Shown one piece after another: positions 1 to 12,150 of a stretch of 64,000 nt of DNA; within the stretch, counting starts at the first letter, position 1; each line of letters starts with the position of its first letter. The stretch is from Vespula vulgaris (taxonomy: Eukaryota > Arthropoda > Insecta > Hymenoptera > Vespidae): contig NC_066590.1 of assembly GCF_905475345.1 (NCBI RefSeq), positions 1,230,501 to 1,294,500 on the forward strand, written 5' to 3'. A program made the position numbers and the translations under genes. Under the pieces are notes generated by a model that ran no database searches, had not been told where the DNA came from, and worked only from the letters and a program-made list of their open reading frames with translations.

Positions 1-1072
1 TCTACCATCCTCCTCGATTATAATATAAATAGGAATTTATCGGCACCTTGCTGGCGTTAGGTTAAAAGGTTTACGTTTATTAATTTTGCTAATCCTCGAC
101 CTGAATGCGCGTACGTACCTACGCGAACGCACGCGAACAGTTAAAAAAGAAACACGAGGAAAAATCTGACGTGTGTCTGTGTTGAATAGTCCTCCTAACG
201 ACTTCTTCTTTCTCTCTCTCTCTCTTTCTCCCTCTTTATTTTTCTTCTCTTTCTCTTTTTCTTTTCGTTTCTTTTTTTTTCTGCGTTTCAATCGTACGCC
301 TCTTTATAGGTTATTAGAGGGTCATTCGCGGGACGCGCGTCGAAAAATAAAACGGGGGCACCCGACAGCGAGGGTCTCCAGGTTTATTCGGTCATTTAAA
401 ATTTCGTCATGAGGAAACAGTTGTTTTTCGTCAAATATATATATATATTTAAGAAGAAAGTATATATATATACACACACTTGGAAGAAGAAATCGTAATA
501 ATTTGAGTAATATAATAGGAACCGTTTTAAGGGGCGGACCCCCATAAAAAGAAATTTTCCTACTTCGTATATCTGACGATGACGGGGGTGGGATATGCCT
601 CATCCCTCTGTCCATCTTCCCTCCCTATAAGAAATATATACCCGATCATTCAGATTTTTATCTTAATTACCAAGAGAAAGATTTTGTGTACCTAGGTACC
701 TAAATACATCGGGTGGTACCAACACGAATGGCGATTTTAATTGATTTGGGCAGGCTACACGTACACATATCTGTACCTAATACCTGACCCCTAAATCCTT
801 CTACCTTCTAGAAGGAGTGAGTGAATCAGCCGTGTAAATTATCGCTCGGCGTTATCTCGTTGGGTTCTCGTTCTACTGGACGAGAGCCCCAGGTACCTGC
901 TTGCTCTTCTACACCGCGTACGTCTCCGGAGAGCATTCGCACGTAAAATTACGTTATCTCTTCGTTTCTCGGGAGGTGGAGATATACCTAACGTTCCGAT
1001 GAGAAATAGAAGAGAGAAGAAGAAGAAGAAGAAGAAGAAGAAAAAGAAGATGGAAAATCAAGAATGAGAGAA

Positions 1073-1095
1073 TAGTGGTAGTAGTAGTAGTAGCT

Positions 1096-1126
<31 letters not shown>

Positions 1127-1128
1127 CT

Positions 1129-1173
<45 letters not shown>

Positions 1174-1279
1174 ATAAATAGCAGTAGTTGTGGTAGTAAT
1201 ACTTGAATACGGTTAGATAAATCGTCGCACCGGCCAACGACAACAATAATAACAATAACAACAGCAACACCAATAACAA

Positions 1280-1310
<31 letters not shown>
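1073..1310. repeat. (TAG)n and (CAA)n trinucleotide arrays
   Basis: (TAG/GTA)n with a few CTG interruptions at 1073-1173, then a short unique spacer, then (AAC/CAA)n at about 1235-1310. A (GAA)n run at about 1010-1049 precedes them. Confidence 0.9.
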
Positions 1311-1733
1311 TAGACGCGCGAAAGGTATTGAACGAGCGCGTGCGCCCGTAAAAAGGATCGAGAGAACCGGCAGGCACTTGTAAACTCTTGAGATTTAAAC
1401 GCCTCGAGAGTTTACTCGAACGCAACGAGAGAAAATCATCTTGTAATATAGGTAGTACCTACCATTCGAGCGTAACCTTAGTCGTCGTGTTTTCGATTAC
1501 TACTTTCATCGACGAGCGAGCGAGCGAGCGATCGACTGAAAGAGTAAAATTTTCTTTTTGATTCTTCTTTTGATTTTTTAGTAGAAGAGAGAACGAATTC
1601 CGGACGATTTTGGTTTGGTCGATGTTCCTCTTACAGGTCGAGTATAGTCCTAGCTCGTAAAAGTCTCTCGATTCTTGAGATCGACCACGAATCGTCGTAC
1701 GAACGAATTTGCGACGGTGTTGGAATGGTACAG

Positions 1734-2110
1734 GAAGAAGGAGGAGAAGAAAGAAGTGGAAGAGAAGGTGAAGAAGGAGGAGAAAGAGGAGGAGGAGGAG
1801 GAGGAGGAGGAGGAAGAAGGAGAGGAAGGTTTTCGCTTCGTCATGGTCCACGCACGACTTGACAAAAGAGGAGTAAGGAAAGAGAGAGAATGAACAACTT
1901 TTTCTTCTCTCTTTCTCTCTCTCTTTCTTTCTTTCTTGGAGAACGACCGCAAGTTATAACGTATTACGAGAGATCGCTTTGGTACAAGGAACGTATGCGA
2001 TCCACCCTTGTCTTCGACATGCGGTTCCCTCGAATAATATCATTCGAGGAAGGAAGCGACGAGGCAGAGATAAAAGAGAAAGAAAAAGGAAGAGAAAAAG
2101 AAAGACAGAC

Positions 2111-2155
<45 letters not shown>

Positions 2156-2630
2156 CCACCATAAAGATTCTAGTTCGGAGTGGACCACCATGAGTTTAGT
2201 GCGATTTGTACGATCAAAGTGCTCTCTTCGTTCGATACCACTCTCTACCACTACCGAAAAAGAAAAGGAAGAAGAAGAACGAGAAAAACAAGAAGGGAGA
2301 CCAACGAAAAAGAACAGAAAGGAAACAAGATATGCGAAAATAAAAAAAAAAAAAAGAAAAACAAGGAGATACAAGAGGAAAATCAAAAATAGTGCTACTA
2401 ATGAACGAATCGATGGAGAAACTTGGATACGTGCATTCGTTCGAGAGAAAAAGGAACAACAGTTACACGAGCGAAAAGCAAAATGCAAAGAAGAAAAGAA
2501 TATTAAAAATACAGCGACGAGAAGAAAACAAGGAATAGAAGGAGGAAAAAGGAGAAGGAAGAAAGAAAAAAGAAAAAAAGAAAGAGAAAGCGAGAGAGAG
2601 AGAGAGAGAAAGAGAGAGAAAATCGTCTAA
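1734..2630. repeat. Purine-rich microsatellite cluster
   Basis: (GAA/GGA)n at 1734-1834, (CT)n at about 1911-1936, (GACA)/(GATA)/(GA)n at 2103-2154, and GA-rich DNA continuing to 2630. Long Lys/Glu/Arg frames here are repeat translations. Confidence 0.85.
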
Positions 2631-3189
2631 CGACCGACTTCGAGGAAGCTTCGAAACGTGGATCGTTCTTGGTCCATGAAGCGAAGGATCGCGGGAGGGA
2701 GAGGGAAGAGTCGAGAAGATAGTCCCCGAAAGAAAGAGGAGAAAGAGAAGAAGAGAAGGACGAGAGACGAGGAACGAAGAGTAAAGAGGGAGGAGTGAGG
2801 GTTGAAGCGGGGTGAAGAGGGATGAAGGAAACGAGGTAAGGGGTGAAGAAGAGACGAGAACGGGGAACGGGCAACAGGGCCAGGTGAGGAGGACGTAAAA
2901 GAGGAGAAAGAGGAGGGTGGCGTTGAAAACGCTTCGGTGGATGCGTGGGCGAGCGCGAGGCTGTGTCGCGCGAGTCACCGCTCGGTTGCCCAGGGCGTCC
3001 CGCCGTCCGTCATCCTGTCCGCCCGTCCGTATTTCGTAGCCACCAACACGGCCGCGCGAGACCGGCCGTTCGTCCGCGAGCCGATTTTTTTCATTCTCTT
3101 TCTCTCTTGCTCTTGCTCTATCTCTTTCTCTACTTTTCACCGGAGTCGATCTGAGATAGCGTTATTAGACGCCTCCCAAAAGAAATTAA

Positions 3190-3267
3190 TTAAATCGTCG
3201 ACGGTTCTCACTCACTCTTTCTCTCTTTCTTTCTTTCTTTCTTTTTTTTTCGTTTTCTTTTTTTCGT

Positions 3268-3299
<32 letters not shown>

Positions 3300-3300
3300 A
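3190..3300. repeat. (CT)n/(CTTT)n pyrimidine tract
   Basis: More than 100 bp of almost pure pyrimidine on the plus strand, with CT, CTTT and T-rich subrepeats. Confidence 0.85.
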
Positions 3301-4657
3301 GTCATATCGTTGCACAACACAAAGATAAATCGGATTAAGTACCCTTGTCAACGGGATTATATGCGTCAACGGTGTCAGGATCTCAGAGATCGTTCTTATC
3401 CATCGTTGAACACTACTTCGGTCTTAGGTATAGATCCTACCATCTTTACCTTTAAATTCGATCATTAAACCAATACACGAATCTTTTTCGTATCTTTCAT
3501 AAAAAAAAAGTCTCGAGCTACGATCAGCCACCCACCTGATGATTCCACCTCATTTCAGATCTATTGGTCTTGTTTTTAACGGGTCGTGCGAATGGAATGA
3601 GTGTGAGATAATGTTAGAAGAAATAGAAGTTGAAAAATAGAGGAAATAACGGAAGAACTGACTTTATGCGACAGAGAAACGTAGAGAGAGAGAGAGAGAG
3701 AGGGAAAGAAAAATTGTTAGATGGGAACCGGTCTCTATAAGTGGAAAAGGGGATGCAGCTTCTCGATCGCTCGTTATAAATGCCCACGGTGCGGCTGTTA
3801 AGCGATACAAGCCTGCAGTATTGCGGGTGGCCACCTTTCGCGCGAGCATCCACCGATCGTATATCGGCAAGTACAACTTCGTTCTCCCGCGTATGGAGAC
3901 GTTATCCTCTCTTGCATACGTTTTCTCTCTCTTTCTCTCTCTTTATCTCTTTCCTTAAGCACACGCGCAAACGCATCCCTCTTTTTTCAGATTCCCTGCT
4001 AACGTTGGTTGCTTCTTTTTGAAAGATACTTTTCTGTTCGTTTCTTTTTTTTTTCATTTCTATTTTTCTTCAATTCTCTATTTCATTTGATTCTATTTTT
4101 ATTACCATTTTTTTTTCTCAACTAAGAAGAAAAATTTATTAAAATTATTATCAAAATTGATCGCGACAAAGGCGAAAATTAATTTTTATCAGTCTCGGAG
4201 AAATAATATCGATCGATGGATTTTTTCTTTATTTTTTTTATTTTTTTTTTTTGTGAAGGCAGTTGCGTCAACCGTATAATTGTATACGAATATATGTAGG
4301 AAGAAGGAAGAGGTGAAGAATGAGAGGAAAAGAGTAGGAGGAGGAGGAGGAGAACATAGAGAGGAGGACTGAGGATCGAGTCGAATATACGCGGGATACG
4401 GCACACGGACGTGTTATCGACGTTCTGCCAACCCCTTAAATCAGCGGAAGGTAGGTAGTCCGAAGGGTAAAAGGACAGAACGCGGAGAAAGAGGATTCTC
4501 TACTTTTCTTTCTCTTTCTCTTTCTCTATCTATCTTTTTCTTTTTTGCTTTTTTCCTCGTCCTGACGAAGAGAGGACATGCGCATGCAGATCACGTCGGT
4601 TGTAGCCAAGTGATAGCGTATCTGTGGGCGGCGCGTGCGTGTGGTCCTCTTCGTGTC

Positions 4658-5202
4658 CCTCCGCGCACTTTCTCTCTCTCTCTCTCTCTCTCTCACATTT
4701 TTTCTTTCTCTTTTTCTCTCACTCCTCTCTCCTTCTTCACGATACCATGAAAGAAGAAGAAGAAGAAGAAGAAGAAGAAGAAGAAGGAGCATCATCGTAT
4801 TTTTTCCGTTTCTCGTGATAGTCGACACATTTCTAAATTTTTCCCTACGATATCCCTCCGAAGATTTTTATATAAGCAGTTCAAAGTACATATTCAACTA
4901 TCAAGAATACTCGTAGATATATTGTAACTAAGAAAGAGTAATTGTGTAAAGTACGAGAAGAACGATATATACTCATACATATATACGTCTATATATGTGT
5001 GTGTGTGTGTGTGTGTGTCTATAAGTATGTATATATATATCGACGATAAATTTGATCCTTTGTTAGAAAATTTACGAGCGTTTCCATGTGAGAAACTTAC
5101 TTTCCCCTGTGCGGTTCAACTTTCTGCGGTTCCTACATTCTCCTCTTCCTCCTCCTCCTTCACATCCACCTCTTCCTTCTCCTCCTCCTCCTCCTCCTAC
5201 TA
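4658..5202. repeat. Microsatellite cluster (CT)n, (GAA)n, (TG)n, (TCC)n
   Basis: (CT)n at about 4665-4694, (GAA)n at about 4750-4785, (TG)n at 4996-5018 and (TCC)n at about 5140-5202, separated by short unique spacers. Confidence 0.85.
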
Positions 5203-5599
5203 TAGCATCCACCCTCGTTGAGATCCCTTCGGCTAGTCGTTACCTCGTACTCGCACGTACTTTTATACTATTTTTGCTCCGCGTTTGTTGCTGTTTGCGG
5301 TAGAAGAACGTCTCGCCGTAATTCGCGGTAAAACGTCCGCCGTTAGGAATTTATGAAAGCGCCTCGCGGTGGGCAGGATTACGTACGCGTGGTATATACA
5401 CGAGGCACACACGAGAAAGAGAGAGAAAGAGAGGAAGATAGAGAGAGGACAAGCAATGTATATAGCTCCTCTCCTTTTGTGTATGTATGTGGAACGACAC
5501 GACTATAGTCGACGAAGTCGACCGGTCGTGCGACATTCTCCTTATCGACGAACGTCCAAGAAGACTCCGAAATAGCGTCTGCTTTCTTCGACGTCGTCG

Positions 5600-5800
5600 A
5601 GATTCGTTTTCGTAGTCGTCGTCATCGTCATCGTCGTCGTCGTCGTCATTGTCGTCATCGTCGTCCGGATAACTGGATAACCAACGACGTCCGAAATCGG
5701 TGCGAGTCTTCCTCCTCTTCTTCATCCTCTTCCTCCTCCTCCTCCTCCTTCTTTCCCACCTTCTCTTCCTCCTCTTTCTCCTCCTTCATCCCCATCTCTC
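5600..5800. repeat. (GTC/ATC)n followed by (TCC/TCT)n
   Basis: Trinucleotide run at about 5610-5668 (Asp codons on the minus strand), then a pyrimidine-rich stretch at about 5705-5795. Confidence 0.8.
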
Positions 5801-6252
5801 CCATCGAAAAAGAAACGTAACCCTAGACGCATCGCGGTGTCATGTCCTGCGCACCTGGCGGTCCGGTTCTTTGTAACACGATACACGCGTTTCTTTCTTC
5901 CTACCTTTCTTTTTCTCTTATCCTTCTCCTTAGCCCGACGTTCGATATACGCTGAGGATTAAAAGAAGGAGGGGGAAAGAGAAAGAAAAAAGAAAAAAAA
6001 AATTAAAAAAGAGAGAGAGAGAGAGAGAGTAAGAGAAAAAATAGAAAAAGAAAGAAGAGAAAAAAGGACAGGAAGAATTTTGAATTTGAGAACCTCTCCG
6101 GGCCAGCGACTTATTTCTACCCCTTCGTGTTCGAAGGGAATATATGTACGGAGGAAAATGTCCATTTTATCTTTTTTTTTTATATATATATATACGTGTG
6201 TGTGTATGCGTGTGTGTGCGCCGTGTTCTTTTTTAAAAAATAATAATAAAGA

Positions 6253-6258
6253 TTTATT
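6253..6258 (-). terminator. Candidate polyadenylation signal of the bowl/sob gene
   Basis: AATAAA on the minus strand, about 720 nt past the stop codon at 6976. No better hexamer was noticed closer to the stop. The implied 3'UTR (6259-6975) contains an A-rich run near 6730-6760 and no other gene. Transcript ends would be needed to confirm it. Confidence 0.3.
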
Positions 6259-6300
6259 TTACACAAGTACACAGTAGTACACGATAAATGTACACACACG

Positions 6301-6317
6301 CATATATGTATATATAC

Positions 6318-6348
<31 letters not shown>

Positions 6349-6349
6349 T
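6301..6349. repeat. (TA)n microsatellite
   Basis: About 49 bp of TA with two ACA breaks, followed by GTGTGTG. Confidence 0.85.
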
Positions 6350-6975
6350 GTGCGTGTGTGTACATCGCGTAGGATACGACAATGAATTCCTTTCCTCGTC
6401 GTCGGAAAAGAGAAAACACTTGGTCGTACCGTCTCAACATTTCAGAATCGTTCGTTATATCTAATTAATATCGTACAATCGTAGGTCGAGATAGTTTAAT
6501 TACAATGTTAACGAGCGATCAACGTTAATCGTTCGCATATAATCCTAAAGACGTGCGATTTATGTAACACAAAGGAGATACCTTAAACGACGGCATAATG
6601 ATAACGAGGATACTAATCCAAAAGGATAGATACGAATCAAAAAGAATGCGAATTATTTACAAAACGTGTCTCGAAAAAGGTAGAAGTTATTTTCGAGAGG
6701 AGAAGAAGAACAAAACAGAAAAAAATTAAGAAAAAAAAAAAAGAAAAAGAAAAAAAAATATTTGTTCGTTCGATCGATCGCGCAGTACACAGTCCCCTGG
6801 AAGTTTTTGTCGACCTTCGTCGAAATCGATTGATCGTCGTCCCCCATTTTGAAAACTGAAATACAACGAGAGATCGTTAGAATTAACAATTATTCAAAGA
6901 CCGAATTTTTCCCTTATTCATCGCGTTCTTTTTTTTTCTATTGCAACGGGGACCACGAAGAATCATTTAAACGCG

Positions 6976-8510
6976 CTAGGATGTTTTCTGAAGGACCACG
7001 GTACTCGTGCCAGGTACAGCTATACCCCCCGTTGGTGGTGGCGACGTCGGTACTCCAAGATTATGGGTCAACGAGTGTCGCCTTAGATCGCAATTCCTAC
7101 GAAATACCTTGCCACACGAGGCACAGTGATAAGGCTTTATGTCCGTGTGCGTTAACAAATGTGTCTTCAGGTTGCTCCTTTGATTGAAGCTTCTAGCGCA
7201 AACGGGACACTTGTGCGGCGATTCTTCCATATGTAGAATCTTGTGAACGGCCAAAGTTCTGCTCTGACAAAATCCTTTGCCGCATTCGGCGCACTTAAAC
7301 GGTTTCTCTTTACTGTGAATATACCTGTAATAGGATGTACACGTTATGACGATAAACATTCCTTCGAATCTCCTATTGGTAATGAGTTTATAGTCGAGCA
7401 AAGGTCAACGAAAGCGAATGTAAAAGAGTACATAGAAAAAGAGAGAGAGAGAGAGACAGAGTTCTCGACATACCTATGATCTCTGAGATGATCTTGCCGT
7501 CGGAAAGCTTTGCCGCAAATATCGCACGAGTATGGACGCTCGTCGGTATGAGTCCTCTCGTGAATCAATAGATTATAGCTCTTGGTGAATTGTCGACTAC
7601 AGAACTTGCAAATAAATTGCTTCTTGGGTCTGGCCGCTCTACAAGATCTTTGTATACCAGGATCGACGGAGGTCGAGGTGGCCTGAAGGGAGTTAGAATT
7701 GGAGGAAGTAGTCGATGATGATGTGGACGAACAGAGGGAGGACGAGGAGGTAGTGGAAACGTTTATTTGGGAGATCGACGGCCCGGAATTCGCACGGTTT
7801 CCTTCGGATATTCGACGTAGAAGTACCTCGTGAGAGGTGGACGAGGTGGTGGAGGATGAGGACGAGGATGTTGCAACTCCGGTGTCCCTTAAGAGAGTTT
7901 CCTCTTCTTCGAGAAGCGCCAGATCCTCTTCCGGATCAGTGACGAATTCTAAACGTGCCCCGTCCTCGTCCTCGTCGATCGATCCAAGTAATTGCTCGGT
8001 TTCGAGTTGTTGCTGCTGCTGCTGCTGATGATGATGATGCTGTTGCTGCTGTTGCTGTTGATGATGATCGTCCTTAGACGTGTCCACCAACGTAGTTATC
8101 GTCGTCGAGGTCGTAGACGTGGTAGTGGTAGGGACGAGGTTTGCCTCCTCCAAATCTGCGGTCAAAGGGGGCGAACATCTTTGTTGATTGACTCCTGCCG
8201 TGGCACCGCTCGCGTGAAGACGATGAAGGGTGAGATAGGTTTCGAGAGCTTGAAGATTCAAAGCAGCGGCTGCGGCATGACCGGGTGGTAACAAGGCTGC
8301 CCTTTGAAGGGCAGCCAAGAGAGCACCCTGTAAACCCAGGGCAACGCTCTGAAGCGTTAGATTCGGTAAACTCGATTCTATCGCTAGACTGGTAGCTTCT
8401 ACTTGCCGGTTATCCTCTTCCGTCATCGTAATCGTCGCGTTCGACGAGGAAGATGATGGCACCATCGTCGTTCCCCGCTGATCCTCTTCCTGCTGTTTCT
8501 CCTGTTGCAT
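6976..8510 (-). CDS. bowl: Odd-skipped family transcription factor, bowl/sob type, five C2H2 zinc fingers
   Basis: Two coding exons, 8510-7474 and 7324-6976, joined by a 149-bp GT-AG intron, give 461 residues. The ATG at 8510 is preceded in frame by a stop four codons upstream. Residues 1-295 are low-complexity (Ser/Thr, Gln/His and acidic runs) with one hydrophobic Leu/Ala-rich stretch. Five C2H2 fingers follow: C301-H321, C329-H349, C357-H377, C385-H405 and C413-H433. The first three carry the near-invariant odd-family signatures KKQFICKFC, RRQDHLRDHRYIHSKEKPF and CGKGFCQSRTLAVHK. The fifth finger (ASCGKVFRRNCDLRRH) is the mark of bowl and sob, since odd has four fingers and drumstick two. 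The protein ends only 28 residues after finger 5, with no eh1 motif. The family are nuclear DNA-binding regulators of segmentation, leg joints and hindgut. Whether this copy is the bowl or the sob orthologue cannot be settled here; bowl is the working name. Confidence 0.93.
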
Positions 8511-8585
8511 CCTCCAGCGTCAACAAGATCGTTCCTGATTAACCTCGGGAACGTAAGTTCTACGCGTTGTCCCGGTACCATTGGC

Positions 8586-8603
8586 AAAGGTGATTACACC
8601 TTT
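8586..8603. promoter_or_regulatory. Perfect 7-bp inverted repeat with CACCT cores, 5' flank of bowl/sob
   Basis: AAAGGTG, a 4-nt ATTA spacer, then CACCTTT, about 76-93 bp upstream of the start codon. The half-sites contain CACCT, the core recognised by Snail/ZEB-type zinc fingers and close to T-box half-sites. Function is inferred from position and symmetry only. Confidence 0.25.
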
Positions 8604-10027
8604 AACTATCGGCTCGTTAAAATCCATACGAATAATATGAATGATCGATCGAAGGGAAACGGTCCGTTTCGGGGGACCGTTTTCTCATCTCGTCGAATCA
8701 CTCGTTGCGTCCTGGTATCGTTGATCGTCTATATGTCACGAGGTATTCGACAATCCGCGATTCGTTCCTTCGTGGGAAGGTTATAAGGAAGAGAGAAAAG
8801 AGAAAGCGATGCTCGCGCGAGATGCTGGCGGTGCGAAGGCGCTCCGAAGACTGCTCCTGCCGAGCGCTGCTGGGCACTGCTGGTGGAGCCACCTGGTGGC
8901 AGGTATCCGAGTCGAAATGGGTCCGTTCACGAGCGAACGGGCCCCGTATTCGGAAAGATAGAGAAGAAGAGAAGGAGAGACAGAGAGGGAGAGAGAGAAC
9001 GAGAGAGAGAGAGAGAGAGAAAGAGAGCCACAGCTGGGCCGTACGCTTCGACGACGGGCTCGGCGTGTAAACGTCGCCGTAACGTAATGGTACGTGCGTG
9101 ACCGGAGAACGTGCGTATCTCTCTCTCTTTCTCTCTTTCTCTTTCTTTCTCTTTCTCTTCCTCTTTCTCTTTCCTCTCCCTGTCTGTACGTGCGTGCGGG
9201 GGAGTCCTGATGTCGAGAAGAGAGTCGAACGGCGCCTACTATTTTGTCGGGTATCTAGCAAACCAACGCCTCTCTCTCTTTCTCTCTCTTTCTCCTTCTA
9301 TTCTCTGTAAAGAATTCACGATTACTTCCTCCATTACGATCCTATGGGTTTTTGCTGTTAGAACGTAATGGATAGATCTTGACGCCTAATATTTTATATA
9401 ATATCTCCGTCCATGTAGAGCGGCGGCTCGTGCTCGTTTGATTCATGCCCGAGCTTATTCTTGCGTTAATAAGAGAGAGTAACAAGGTAAAAAGAAATAA
9501 TAAACACGATCGATACCACGTTCTCGAAGGTGAGAGAGAGATACATACGTAACATGTTGTACTTCGAGAGAAAAGAAGGTCGTGGATATAACATCCGATA
9601 TACATACATACGTACGTACACACATATATACGTACATACGCAATATACAAACGTATGTACATACATACGTATATAAATTGACTTGAAATTCAAAGTACGA
9701 GGAAATGAAAGGGATGATAGCAAAAGGGCTGGAAATATAAGAGTTCTCTTCTCGAGAAAATCTCTGGTATCGGTGGTACCAACATACCCCGCCCTTACGT
9801 ACAGCACCTTTCCTTCCTTTCGAGTGGTACGGACTCGGTAAAGCCGCAACAATTTACGACGGCAATTAATGCGCGCGAGTAAACCGTGTATAGCGCCTAT
9901 AGTTAGCTGCCTCTTCGGTCCAGGACACGACTAACGTACGTTGAATAGCGCAAGGGAGAAGGAGAGAAACGTAGGGAGAAAAACAGAAAGACAGAAAAAG
10001 AAAGAGATAGAGATAGACAGAGAAAGC

Positions 10028-10072
<45 letters not shown>

Positions 10073-10201
10073 TTAGAGAATTCTGTAAGAGCATCTACGG
10101 AAGGAAGAAAGGGATAGACTAAGGAGAGCGTTGCAAGATAGAAAGAAAAAGAGAGACAGAGAGAACTGATCGAGAGGAAAAGGTGAGGAGGAGAAGGCAG
10201 C

Positions 10202-10249
<48 letters not shown>

Positions 10250-10340
10250 AAAGAACCGAAGCAAGGCATCGAGCAGACTAAATAATATTATAGGTGGTGT
10301 TCTCACGGTCCCGGGACGCCCGCGGGCCAGCTCGTCAGCC

Positions 10341-10373
<33 letters not shown>

Positions 10374-10949
10374 CCTTTCGTTCCTTTTCTCGGCTCTTCC
10401 TTCTCCTCCTCTTCCTCTTCTTCTTCTTCTTCTTCTTCTTCTACTTCTTCTCCTTCTTCTTCTTCTTCTTCTTCCTCTCTTCTTCTCTTCCTCCCCACTA
10501 CCAGTACCTTTCACTCCCCCGCGCGCGCGTAAACTTCGCCCACGCCAGGCCCTCCGTCAGTGAGAGACAGAAAAAAGAGAGAGAGAAAGAGAGAGAACGA
10601 ACGAATCTCAGCGAATAGAGACGAAGACGCACGACGGGTCAGAGGTCAGCTCGCGCTCGCTGACCGTCACCGCGGACGGTTCCTCCTACCCTCTTTCTAT
10701 ATTCCTCTTCTTCCTTCACCCTTCTCTTCCCCTCCTCTTACTCCTCCAACTTCTTCTTCCTCTTCTTCTTCTTCTTTTTCTTCTTATTCTTTTTTCTTTG
10801 ACTTTTTATCTTCTCTCTCTCTCTCTCGTTTTGTTTTTTGTTTTCATTTACGGCGTCTCCGTTGAGCTCGTCCAACGTTTCCTTCCCATCTCCATCTCTT
10901 CCCTGCTCCCTTTCAAACTCCTACTCGATCTTCTCTTTCTTTCCCACTT
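8604..10949. other. Upstream flank of bowl/sob; no supported gene
   Basis: Probably holds the promoter and 5'UTR of the gene starting at 8510. No TATA box was seen close to the start. (AG)n and (CT)n blocks at 8980-9022 and 9117-9180 alternate with unique DNA; 9600-9680 is (TACG/TACA)n. Confidence 0.6.
10030..10480. repeat. Paired (AG)n blocks followed by (CT)n and (CTT)n
   Basis: (AG)n at 10030-10068 and 10205-10249 on the plus strand, then (CT)n at about 10340-10373 and (CTT)n at 10400-10474. Purine and pyrimidine arms face each other across about 80 bp, so they could pair as a large imperfect hairpin. Confidence 0.85.
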
Positions 10950-12150
10950 GGAAATATCCCAACAAATCCGCCTAATCGACCGATGAATTATGCGACTAAA
11001 ATCATTTCGTCTCGTCCATCTATACATTGAGATTTCACGCGAACTCGACATTTTTTTTCATCTACCTGTTTGATAAAATACGATATATATTCGTCGTTTC
11101 AACGTCTATTTTCTTTCTTTCTCGAACGTCGATCGACGAAATTGACATCGCTTAATTGCAGGATGATTGTCCTTTTAAATGTCTTTTAAATCATATTCTC
11201 TAGTAAATTCGTTTAATCGATCGATGAATTATGCGACCAAATCATTTCGTTTTATTCGTCTCAACAGTTTTTCACAAAATTGAAATCCTTTCGAGTATCT
11301 ATTTGATAAATATTTTTTGTTCACGATGTCTTTCCAATATCTGCTTTCTTTCCTTCTCGAATGTCGATCGATACAATTTACACCACTTAAGTATTGGATA
11401 GTTGGTCCCTTTTAACTGCCTCTTAGAAAATCCCAACAAATTCCCCTAATCGATGGACGAATCATACGATTAAATCGTTTCGTTCTCGTTCATCCAACCG
11501 AAATACAATTTCACACGAACTTGACATTTTCTCAATTATCTATTTGTATAAATATTTGTTTTACACGATATCTTTTTCGATATTTTTTTTTCCTTTCTTT
11601 CTCGAATGTCGATCGTCATAATTAAATATCGTAAAATTATCCTTTCAATAGTCTCTTAGAAATTCGAAGAAACAAATTCGCTCAATCGAGCGATGAATTA
11701 AATACGAGCTAAATCATTTCGTTCGATTAATTGCAACATATAATCACAAACTTAAAATCCTTTCAATTATCCAATCGATAATTATTTGTTATACACGGTG
11801 TCGTACCGATATCTTTTTTCTTTCCTACTCGAATGTCGATAGACAGAATGTACGTCTTTTAAATATCGTAAAATTGCCCTTTCAATTTCTTCTTAGAGAT
11901 TCGAAGAAACAAATTCGCTTAATCGACCGATGAATTATATACCGACTAAATCATTTCGTTCGATTAATTCCAACATACAATTTCTCACAAACTTAAAATC
12001 CTTTGGACTATTCAATCGATAAATATTTGTTATACACGGTGTCGTACCGATATCTTCTTTCTTTCCTTCTCGAATGTCGATCGACACAATTTACACGACT
12101 GAAATCCCGGGTAACTGCCCTTTTAACTTTGCCTGGCAAAAGGTTAGAAG
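10950..12150. repeat. Five-copy diverged tandem array, monomer about 237 bp
   Basis: A landmark (ATCGA, a few bases, ATGAATTATGCG, a few bases, AAATCATTTCG) recurs at 10975, 11216, 11449, 11684 and 11922, that is at 241, 233, 235 and 238 bp. Each unit also repeats, in order, a CACAAACTTGA-like block, a TATTTGATAAATATT-like block, TTTCTTTCTCGAATGTCGATCG and CCTTTTAA. Copies differ by many substitutions and small indels, so the array is old. No open frame is shared between copies. It lies in the intergenic DNA upstream of bowl/sob and could be minisatellite or an amplified regulatory module. Confidence 0.85.

Larger units (their letters stand above)
1..6252. other. Intergenic, microsatellite-rich; no supported gene
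   Basis: Downstream flank of bowl/sob. The stretches between the listed repeats (for example 640-1000, 2640-3060 and 5800-5940) are ordinary sequence without a splice-supported frame. The 2930-3080 part is GC- and CpG-rich. Confidence 0.7.

Noticed and set aside
2190..2630. Lys/Arg/Glu-rich 146-codon frame
   Set aside because: Composed of GA-rich microsatellite. Charged composition follows from base composition and no conserved block is seen.
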